DNA from: Legionellaceae bacterium
GTDB lineage: Bacteria; Pseudomonadota; Gammaproteobacteria; Legionellales; Legionellaceae
Assembly: GCA_023266075.1 (NCBI GenBank)
Contig: JAHFRX010000085.1
Coordinates: forward strand, 1-6,518
Direction: 5' to 3'
DNA: 6,518 nt
Translations under genes and position numbers: made by a program
Notes under the pieces: model-generated
What the model saw: only the letters and a program-made list of their open reading frames with translations
Databases searched by the model: none
What the model was told of the DNA's origin: nothing
Part shown: positions 1 to 5,655 of the stretch, piece by piece
How the letters are laid out: the number at the start of each line of letters is the position of its first letter
Numbering within the stretch: the stretch's first letter is position 1

Positions 1-737
1 AAGATAAGCGACATAGAGCAAAAATTGATTGTGTGCTTCGTTATGCGCATGGCATTATTACAAACTCAGCTGAGACACATCAAGCGCTGAAGGCTTATCG
101 TCATGAGCTACCTAAAATTGAAGTCGCGTGGCTTGCGTCAAGTTTTAAAGTAGCGCCCTTTCCAAATGTGACTGCATTGGCAAAGCCCATCAATAAACCT
201 TATTTCGTATTCAATAGCACAATAGAGCCACGTAAGAACCATTTATTGATTCTTCATATTTGGCGTAATTTATGTCAAAAATTAGGGGAAAATGCACCAC
301 ATTTGTTTGTCATTGGAAAACGTGGCTGGGAGTGTGAGCAAGTACTTGATATGCTAGAGCGCTCCAGCATTATGCGAGCGTCTGTCACGGAGCTGAATCA
401 TTGTTCAGATGAAATGTTAAGTACATACATCAAGCATTGCCGGGCAGTATTAATGCCTTCTTTTGCTGAAGGCTTTGGTTTGGGTTTAGTCGAAGCATTT
501 GCTTTGAATGCACCTGTGATTGCAAGTGACCTACCTGTTTTTCGAGAAATAGCGCAGGATATCCCTGAGTATGCCAATCCTATCGATGGGTTACGTTGGC
601 AAGCGTTGATTTCTGAGTACACAACATCGGATAGCGCATTACGAGCAGCTCAACTTGAGCGGCTTAAGGATTATACGCCGCCAAGTTGGGAAGGTCATTT
701 TCAAATTGTGGATAGATTTTTACAAGACTTAATATAA
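1..737 (+). CDS. GT4-type glycosyltransferase, C-terminal part (5' end outside window)
   Basis: This is the C-terminal part of a GT-B fold glycosyltransferase (family GT4, 'Glycos_transf_1'). The reading frame is open from the first complete codon at 3, so the GTG at 33 is internal and the gene starts off the left edge. Seen in order (numbering from the codon at 3): IITNSAET near 18-25, which resembles the 'iitnS' end of the N-terminal acceptor domain; STIEPRKN near 72-79, matching the 'GTIEPRKN' strand; KRGWE near 106-110; and the EX7E nucleotide-sugar motif in EGFGLGLVE at about 156-164, followed by PVIASDLPVFREI. The family moves a sugar from an NDP-sugar to a glycan acceptor on the cytoplasmic side of the inner membrane, typically in O-antigen, capsule or exopolysaccharide synthesis; sugar and acceptor cannot be read here. 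The consensus Pro of EGFGLPLVE is Gly. Its stop overlaps the convergent protease gene by 9 bases. Confidence 0.88.
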   Translation, partial: DKRHRAKIDCVLRYAHGIITNSAETHQALKAYRHELPKIEVAWLASSFKVAPFPNVTALAKPINKPYFVFNSTIEPRKNHLLILHIWRNLCQKLGENAPHLFVIGKRGWECEQVLDMLERSSIMRASVTELNHCSDEMLSTYIKHCRAVLMPSFAEGFGLGLVEAFALNAPVIASDLPVFREIAQDIPEYANPIDGLRWQALISEYTTSDSALRAAQLERLKDYTPPSWEGHFQIVDRFLQDLI

Positions 738-1805
738 TTTACGGATGCGCTCTACTTCTAGTGTGAGTGCTTTAAAGTAATCGTAAGACATGTAGAAAGT
801 GCCTTTATCACCGTATGCTGTCCCCCAAGAATTTCGAAGTGTTAAGAGACCTTTGTGCACGCGGCCCTTAGCGTCAACAGCAGTAGCATCATCATTGAAA
901 CCGGTGATAATCATTTCATGTCCACCGACTTCAGTGTCTTTAGAATTGATTGCCGCAATAATTTCAGGTGTAAGTACCCACGTGTCATCAATAGCATGAT
1001 ATTTACCAACAGCACCTGCGACACCCTCATCCATATGGAATAACATGACGCCAAAAATTAAACGATCGCCTGACGTAAGTGCTATTTTGACTTGTTGCAG
1101 CGTCGTATCGGGATTAATTTTGTCAGCAAAAACTTCATAAAAATCTAAAACTGCACTCCACCCAATATTTTCCGGAAATGATTCGCTGAGTTGATGATAA
1201 TCCGTAAGCGATAAGCCATTTGTTGGTTCATCTCTTGTGTTTACGGGATAATCCTTATAACCACCACAGCCTTGTTTTTGTTGTGTATCTTTGCTCACGA
1301 TACCAAAGAATTGCATTTGATCTAAAACTGCTGAGCCAAACGTGCCCTCCCAACCACTCAACATGTATCCATTTTTTTCAAGATAAAGCCCCAGCTGCAG
1401 CTGACATAATTCGCTGACATAATCTCCCTTATTAAGGAGCGCACTGATGGCGGCACTTGTTGCAAAAGTTACACACGTACCATGTGGTCCTTGGTCCAAT
1501 ATTGGAACATTATTCATGCCTAATTGCACACTGTTTTGGCCTGGTGCTTCTGCTTGCATTAACGCTGCGTTATCTTGTACTTTATCGTGTAATTTTGTCC
1601 AAGCATTCTCGCTAAGTTGTACCTTAAGCACGGTGACAGTGCGAGGTAGCGTGATATCTTTTGCTTGCATGGCCTGTGCTTTAATGACTTGTTGTGTTTG
1701 CTGATTGATAGGTTGTTGCATTTTACCTACGAATTGAAAATCCTGTGCGAAAAGTGTCGTTGACCAACATAGTGACGCGGATAGCAAAAGCGTTGTATAT
1801 TTCAT
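729..1805 (-). CDS. exported papain-like (C1 family) cysteine protease
   Basis: This 358-residue protein has the papain triad in the right order: C111 in QGPHGTCVTFA with the oxyanion Gln at 105, H296 in GGHEM, and N325 in RNSWG followed by GDKGTFYMSYDYF. Residues 1-20 form a signal peptide (K2, hydrophobic core, likely cut after LFA), so it acts in the periplasm or outside the cell. About 85 residues separate the signal peptide from the catalytic domain; they are Gln-rich and show no recognisable I29 ERFNIN propeptide. C134 and C180 could pair as a disulfide. The usual GSCWAF around the nucleophile is GTCVTF. The start chosen is the second of two tandem ATGs, because GAGG lies 5 bases upstream and the signal peptide begins there; the frame extends to a GTG at 1853, but that would bury the signal peptide. 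Substrate unknown. It is divergent from the c-di-GMP gene. Fold and export are well supported; proteolysis is inferred from the intact triad. Confidence 0.87.
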   Translation of the reverse strand: MKYTTLLLSASLCWSTTLFAQDFQFVGKMQQPINQQTQQVIKAQAMQAKDITLPRTVTVLKVQLSENAWTKLHDKVQDNAALMQAEAPGQNSVQLGMNNVPILDQGPHGTCVTFATSAAISALLNKGDYVSELCQLQLGLYLEKNGYMLSGWEGTFGSAVLDQMQFFGIVSKDTQQKQGCGGYKDYPVNTRDEPTNGLSLTDYHQLSESFPENIGWSAVLDFYEVFADKINPDTTLQQVKIALTSGDRLIFGVMLFHMDEGVAGAVGKYHAIDDTWVLTPEIIAAINSKDTEVGGHEMIITGFNDDATAVDAKGRVHKGLLTLRNSWGTAYGDKGTFYMSYDYFKALTLEVERIRKLY

Positions 1806-1810
1806 CATAA

Positions 1811-1814
1811 CCTC
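1811..1814 (-). promoter_or_regulatory. ribosome binding site deciding the protease start
   Basis: GAGG on the minus strand lies 5 bases before the ATG at 1805 and only 2 before the preceding ATG at 1808, which favours the start at 1805. A UCUC stretch in the CU-rich leader just upstream could form a weak 4-pair stem with GAGG; it is too short to claim as a control element. Confidence 0.6.
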
Positions 1815-1834
1815 AATTTTGGAGAGAGCGCTTG

Positions 1835-1864
1835 TTGATGATAATTTTACCACAATGTTTTAAT
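1835..1864 (+). promoter_or_regulatory. possible promoter of the PAS-GGDEF-EAL gene
   Basis: On the plus strand TTGATG (1835-1840, 4 of 6 matches to TTGACA) is followed after 18 bases by TTTAAT (1859-1864, 5 of 6 matches), with a TG one base upstream as in extended -10 promoters (1856-1857). Transcription would begin near 1871, only about 11 bases before the ATG at 1882. No Shine-Dalgarno sequence is visible in that stretch, so weak translation is expected. The site interleaves with the opposing protease promoter. Confidence 0.4.
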
Positions 1865-1872
1865 TATGTCAA
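1844..1872 (-). promoter_or_regulatory. sigma-70 type promoter of the protease gene
   Basis: On the minus strand there is a perfect -35 box TTGACA (1867-1872), a 17-base spacer, and a -10 box TAAAAT (1844-1849, 5 of 6 matches to TATAAT). The expected transcription start is near 1837, giving a leader of about 32 bases before the ATG at 1805. Boxes and spacing are seen directly; activity is inferred. It is the best promoter-like sequence I found in the window. Confidence 0.75.
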
Positions 1873-1881
1873 ATATTCTTT

Positions 1882-4098
1882 ATGACAACAACACTTCCGC
1901 ACTGCCAAGTGTTAGAACAACTTTATACGTTATGTAGTGATGCATTGATTTTTACGGATGAAAATGGGGTTATTCAATTTGTGAATCCCGCTGCTTTAGC
2001 GCTTTTTGGTTACACGCGTGAAGAATTAATCGGTCATTTTATTGAAATGTTGATACCTCAGGAATACCGGCAACGCCATCTGCTGTCACGACAGCAGTAT
2101 ATGCAGTGTCCTAAATCTCGTCCTATGGGTAGTGGCTTAAAGCTCAGTGCACGTCATAAGAGTGGAGAAAATTTGGCTGTGGATATTTCGTTATGCCCAC
2201 TGACAGATAATGATATGACGATGATCGCTGTATTTATACGCGATGTGCGTATGAACCGGCTCGTGGAGGATAAGCTTTATTTTTTAGCACATCATGATCC
2301 TTTGACTGGATTAATGAATAGCGATGCTTTTTATGGCGCACTTGAGCGTATCGTCATACAAAAACCGGATGGATCTTTTGCTATTTTTTTGATTGATATT
2401 GATGATTTTAAGCGTGTTAACGATTCGTTTGGACACGCCATTGGCAATCAATTGTTAATCGCATTGAGTCAACGATTGACCCATTTATTGTGTACGCATG
2501 ACATGATTTCGCGTATTGGTGGAGATGAATTTGCATGTGTAGTCAGAGAGATTCATCATGTGCAATCCATCGCACAAATGGTGACTCGTCAATTATCGTT
2601 ACCTTATTTTTTAAATCACTTGAAAGTGGTTATCTCGGTGAGCATCGGGATTAGCCTATTTCCGTCAGACTCAACGAACAGTAAGCAATTGCTTGCTCAA
2701 GCAGATCAGGCAATGTATTACGTCAAAAAACGAGGAAAAAATAATTTTTCTTTTTACTCGCGTCAACTTTTAGAGCAGGAGGTGTTTGTAGCACCTGAAG
2801 ATTGCGATTATTTAACGGGCATTTATAATTTTAAAAAATTTCGCAAAGAGTTATATCAACGATTATTGAATTCTCCGCAAGATAAATGTGCAGTTGTGTT
2901 GTGCGGCGTGAGTCATTTCAAAATAATTAATGCTATTTATGGCAGTGATGTAGCTGATCAAGTTTTAGTAAAAATAGCGCATCGAATTCGTGACACTTTA
3001 CCTCAGGATGCGATATTTGCAAGAAAAGCGGGTGATGAGTTGATATGGACTATTTTTTCTGCCGATAAAGCCATTATTATGAAATTGACAGCGAAGATTC
3101 AAGATGTCCTGAAACAATCTTTTTTAGTGAATGAGCAACAGATTGAAGTAGCGACATGTATTGGCATTAGCCGTTATTTGGTAGACGCGCGTCATCTTGA
3201 GACTTTACTGGTGCATGCTGATGTTGCTATGCAAAAAGCAAAAACGTTAGGACGTAATCAGATTCAATTTTGTTCAGTCTCAAACACACGACACATCCAT
3301 TATCTTCAGATCTTGCAACACGATGTACCTCATGTATTGGCACGAAGAGAGTTATTCTTGCTTTATCAGCCGCAAATAGAGATTTCTACAGGTGAGGTTG
3401 TGGGCGTTGAGGTCGTATTGCGGTGGCACCATCCAAAATTAGGGTCTGTGAAACCGACCATATTCATTCCGCTCATGGAGCGCATGGGGATGATGGCTGT
3501 TGTTTCAGATTGGATGTTAATTGAAGTATGTCGGCAGGTGAAACAATGGCAAGTTGTTCAACCGACACTTAAAGTCGCTGTAAATATTTCTGCTCAGCAA
3601 TTGATGTCGACTTCTTCTATGAAATCTCAGCACGCTTTACTCAATAGTGTGGTTCGTGCAATCAAACAATCGAACGTATCACCACAATACGTGGAGCTTG
3701 AGATCACAGAAAGTGCAATGCTTGATAGTGATAAAAAAACCATGCGCAATATTAGAAAATTAAAAGCATTGGGTATTCGCATTGCGTGTGATGATTTTGG
3801 AAGTGGCTACGCTTCTTTTACTCGGCTCAATCAGTTAGTTTTTGATACAATTAAGATTGATAAGTCATTGATTAGCGGAATCGGTATGGCTACTAATTGT
3901 ATTATCATTGAATCGATTATCACGATTGCGCGTGAACTTAAAGCAGATGTAGTTGCTGAAGGTGTTACGACAAAAGAACAAGTAGATTTTCTCAGAAAAT
4001 TAGGGTGCACATGCGCACAAGGCTATTACTTTAGTAAGCCTTTAAGTGTAATGCGCTTATCTGCGCTGCTGAAGATTAAACGGCAATCGGTGCCTTGA
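1882..4098 (+). CDS. PAS-GGDEF-GGDEF(degenerate)-EAL cyclic-di-GMP signalling protein
   Basis: This 738-residue soluble protein has no signal peptide or membrane segment. Domains: PAS about 10-125; GGDEF-1 about 132-293 with intact GGDEF at 213-217 and metal-site D172; GGDEF-2 about 307-465 with AGDEL at 383-387; EAL about 480-733. GGDEF domains make c-di-GMP from two GTP and EAL domains cleave it to pGpG. GGDEF-1 has C204 where the RxxD inhibitory site has Arg, and N189 where PleD has the guanine-contacting Asp. GGDEF-2 lost the metal Asp (G342), so it is probably regulatory. The EAL domain keeps E510, N568, E607, D637-D638, K658, E693 and Q713, but EAL reads EVV and EGVET reads EGVTT. Phosphodiesterase activity is therefore plausible; cyclase activity is uncertain. 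The ATG is the only ordinary start after the in-frame stop at 1861 that leaves the PAS domain whole; no clear ribosome site precedes it. The 3' end overlaps thyA by 23 bases. Confidence 0.93.
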   Translation: MTTTLPHCQVLEQLYTLCSDALIFTDENGVIQFVNPAALALFGYTREELIGHFIEMLIPQEYRQRHLLSRQQYMQCPKSRPMGSGLKLSARHKSGENLAVDISLCPLTDNDMTMIAVFIRDVRMNRLVEDKLYFLAHHDPLTGLMNSDAFYGALERIVIQKPDGSFAIFLIDIDDFKRVNDSFGHAIGNQLLIALSQRLTHLLCTHDMISRIGGDEFACVVREIHHVQSIAQMVTRQLSLPYFLNHLKVVISVSIGISLFPSDSTNSKQLLAQADQAMYYVKKRGKNNFSFYSRQLLEQEVFVAPEDCDYLTGIYNFKKFRKELYQRLLNSPQDKCAVVLCGVSHFKIINAIYGSDVADQVLVKIAHRIRDTLPQDAIFARKAGDELIWTIFSADKAIIMKLTAKIQDVLKQSFLVNEQQIEVATCIGISRYLVDARHLETLLVHADVAMQKAKTLGRNQIQFCSVSNTRHIHYLQILQHDVPHVLARRELFLLYQPQIEISTGEVVGVEVVLRWHHPKLGSVKPTIFIPLMERMGMMAVVSDWMLIEVCRQVKQWQVVQPTLKVAVNISAQQLMSTSSMKSQHALLNSVVRAIKQSNVSPQYVELEITESAMLDSDKKTMRNIRKLKALGIRIACDDFGSGYASFTRLNQLVFDTIKIDKSLISGIGMATNCIIIESIITIARELKADVVAEGVTTKEQVDFLRKLGCTCAQGYYFSKPLSVMRLSALLKIKRQSVP

Positions 4099-4870
4099 TT
4101 GACGGATGATACTGATAATTTACAAACTCAAAATCATTGAATTCATAATCAAAAAGCGTCTCAGGATGACGATGAATATGTAATTGTGGTACAGGTAAAG
4201 GTGCTCGTGTTAATTGTAGTTGTGCTTGCTCAAGATGATTTTCATATAAATGGCAGTCTCCACCCGTCCAAATAAAATCACCCACGGTCAGCCTACATTG
4301 TTGTGCAACCATGTGTGTTAGCAAGGCATAAGAAGCAATATTGAAAGGTACACCTAGAAAAACATCTGCCGAACGTTGATAAAGTTGGCATGATAATTGA
4401 CCATTTATCACATAAAATTGAAATAAAGCGTGGCAGGGGGCGAGTGCCATTTGGTTGAGTGCACCAACATTCCATGCACTGACCAATAAGCGTCTTGAGT
4501 CTGGGTTGATTTTTATTTGTTCAATCACTGAGGAGAATTGATCAATCGTTTCACCGTTTTCTGTAGCCCAACGGCGCCATTGAGCACCATATACAGGACC
4601 AAGCTCACCTTTGTTGTCTGCCCATTCATCCCAAATAGTGACGCCATTTTGGTTGAGATAAGCAACATTTGTATCGCCTTTTAAAAACCATAGTAACTCA
4701 TGCACAATACTTTTAAGATGAAGTTTTTTAGTGGTGACCAAAGGGAAGCCGTCGTTTAAATTAAAGCGCATTTGATAACCAAATACAGATAGAGTCCCAG
4801 TACCTGTACGATCAGTTTTTTGGGTGCCGTGAGTGAGGATGTGTTTGATGAGTTGTAGATATGTATTCAT
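4076..4870 (-). CDS. thyA: thymidylate synthase
   Basis: ThyA makes dTMP from dUMP, using 5,10-methylenetetrahydrofolate as both methyl donor and reductant; it is cytosolic and essential for DNA synthesis unless thymine is supplied. At 264 residues it equals E. coli ThyA in length, and the key residues fall at the E. coli numbers: R21 in DRTGTGT, E58, W80, the nucleophile C146 in LAPCHALFQFYV, D169 in QRSADVFLGVPFN, N177, H207 and Y209, ending in the typical IKAPIAV tail. The ATG at 4870 was chosen because MNTYLQLIKHIL aligns with the E. coli N-terminus; the frame runs 10 codons further to a TTG at 4900, which would add non-family residues. It is the last gene of the ptsP-lgt-thyA operon and starts inside lgt. 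In E. coli the lgt-thyA junction is also tight, with translational coupling reported. Confidence 0.98.
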   Translation of the reverse strand: MNTYLQLIKHILTHGTQKTDRTGTGTLSVFGYQMRFNLNDGFPLVTTKKLHLKSIVHELLWFLKGDTNVAYLNQNGVTIWDEWADNKGELGPVYGAQWRRWATENGETIDQFSSVIEQIKINPDSRRLLVSAWNVGALNQMALAPCHALFQFYVINGQLSCQLYQRSADVFLGVPFNIASYALLTHMVAQQCRLTVGDFIWTGGDCHLYENHLEQAQLQLTRAPLPVPQLHIHRHPETLFDYEFNDFEFVNYQYHPSIKAPIAV

Positions 4871-5639
4871 CGCGTTTAGACCACCATAAGTAAAAACCAA
4901 ATATTAACATTGGAATGGAAAGGACTTGTCCTTCTGTGAGCCAACCAAATGCCAGATAACCATGTTGTACATCAGGTTCACGAAAACATTCAGCAAAGAT
5001 GCGTAGCAGGGCATAGCTTATTAAGAAAAGTGCAGAAACATGTCCTGTGGGTCTCTTTTTTCGTGCGTAAATCCATATTATCACAAAAAGCAGAATACCT
5101 TCCAAGGTTAGTTCATAAAGCTGTGAGGGATGGCGCGGCTGGAAGTCAATTTCTGGAAAAATCATTCCCCAAGGGAGATCTGTCGTACGCCCCCAAAGCT
5201 CACCATTGATAAAATTACCGAGTCGTCCTGCTGCAAGACCAAGTGGCACCAGGGGTGCGGTAAAATCGAGCACGTCAAGAAAAGATTTGTGCTTTTTCCG
5301 TGAGAAAAAATAAAGCGACAGAAGTACACCTATCAAACCCCCATGAAAGGACATGCCGCCCTCCCAAAGCTTGAAAATAAACAACGGGTGATATAATAGC
5401 GCACTAGTTTTATAAAAAACTAAATAACCAAGACGTCCACCGATGACGACACCTAAGGCTACAAAAAAAATTAAATCTCCTACGTCCTCAGAAGACCACG
5501 TCAGATGATAACGTTTTATGCGCCATGTGGCGAGTAGCCACGCCATGCAGAATCCGAGTAAATACATTAATCCATACCAACGGACATCCAATGGCCCAAG
5601 TGAGAAGGCAACAGGGTTAAAATTTGGAAATATCAGCAC
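4812..5639 (-). CDS. lgt: prolipoprotein diacylglyceryl transferase
   Basis: Lgt is an inner-membrane enzyme that transfers diacylglyceryl from phosphatidylglycerol to the lipobox Cys of prolipoproteins, the first step of lipoprotein maturation. This 275-residue form shows the family pattern: PNFNPVAFSLGPLDVRWYGLMY at the N-terminus (Y22 of RWYG), H99 in SFHGGLIG, the signature GRLGNFINGELWGR with R139 and N142, HPSQLYE, and R213/E217 in LLRIFAECFREPD. About seven membrane segments are visible, roughly at 20-39, 55-76, 96-114, 126-144, 174-192, 201-219 and 240-253. The start is the GTG at 5639: it gives the usual N-terminus and has AGGAG 5 bases upstream. An upstream in-frame GTG at 5684 lies inside ptsP and lacks this support. 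It follows ptsP after 16 bases. The hydrophilic tail, rich in His and Pro, extends 59 bases into thyA. Confidence 0.97.
   Translation of the reverse strand: MLIFPNFNPVAFSLGPLDVRWYGLMYLLGFCMAWLLATWRIKRYHLTWSSEDVGDLIFFVALGVVIGGRLGYLVFYKTSALLYHPLFIFKLWEGGMSFHGGLIGVLLSLYFFSRKKHKSFLDVLDFTAPLVPLGLAAGRLGNFINGELWGRTTDLPWGMIFPEIDFQPRHPSQLYELTLEGILLFVIIWIYARKKRPTGHVSALFLISYALLRIFAECFREPDVQHGYLAFGWLTEGQVLSIPMLIFGFYLWWSKRDEYISTTHQTHPHSRHPKN
4881..4885 (-). promoter_or_regulatory. weak ribosome binding site candidate for thyA
   Basis: GGTGG on the minus strand lies 10 bases before the thyA ATG at 4870, inside the codons for the lgt Trp-Trp pair. Both match and spacing are poor, so thyA may depend on ribosomes already translating lgt. 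Confidence 0.3.
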
Positions 5640-5644
5640 AATGA

Positions 5645-5649
5645 CTCCT
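5645..5649 (-). promoter_or_regulatory. ribosome binding site deciding the GTG start of lgt
   Basis: AGGAG on the minus strand lies 5 bases before the GTG at 5639, in the 16-base gap after the ptsP stop. It decides between this start and the in-frame GTG at 5684 inside ptsP. Confidence 0.75.
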
Positions 5650-5655
5650 ACCGGT

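Noticed and set aside
398..622. Minus-strand open frame of 74 codons inside the glycosyltransferase gene
   Set aside because: It lies opposite well-conserved GT4 motifs, has no family resemblance and no supported start; it is a shadow of the coding strand.
799..1704. Four plus-strand open frames opposite the protease gene
   Set aside because: Low-complexity Ser/Cys-rich translations antisense to the signal-peptide and papain-motif gene, without ribosome sites.
1851..1853. GTG as an alternative, longer start of the protease
   Set aside because: It would add 16 residues before the signal peptide and lies upstream of the predicted transcription start.
2777..2784. Perfect Shine-Dalgarno-like AGGAGGTG in the linker between the two GGDEF domains
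   Set aside because: No in-frame ATG, GTG or TTG follows at a usable distance, so an internal start for a GGDEF-2/EAL protein is not supported; it encodes ordinary linker residues and could at most cause a pause.
4082..4094. Small inverted repeat GGCA-ATCGG-TGCC in the convergent overlap
   Set aside because: The stem is only 4 pairs and no T-run follows on either strand, so it is not a credible terminator.
4293..4475. Minus-strand open frame of 60 codons in a second frame within thyA
   Set aside because: It is embedded in the ThyA catalytic core region and looks like a frame shadow.
4876..4887. Three-codon minicistron (ATG GTG GTC TAA) ending 5 bases before the thyA start
   Set aside because: These bases encode the Lgt Trp-Trp-Ser stretch in another frame; nothing shows that it is translated.
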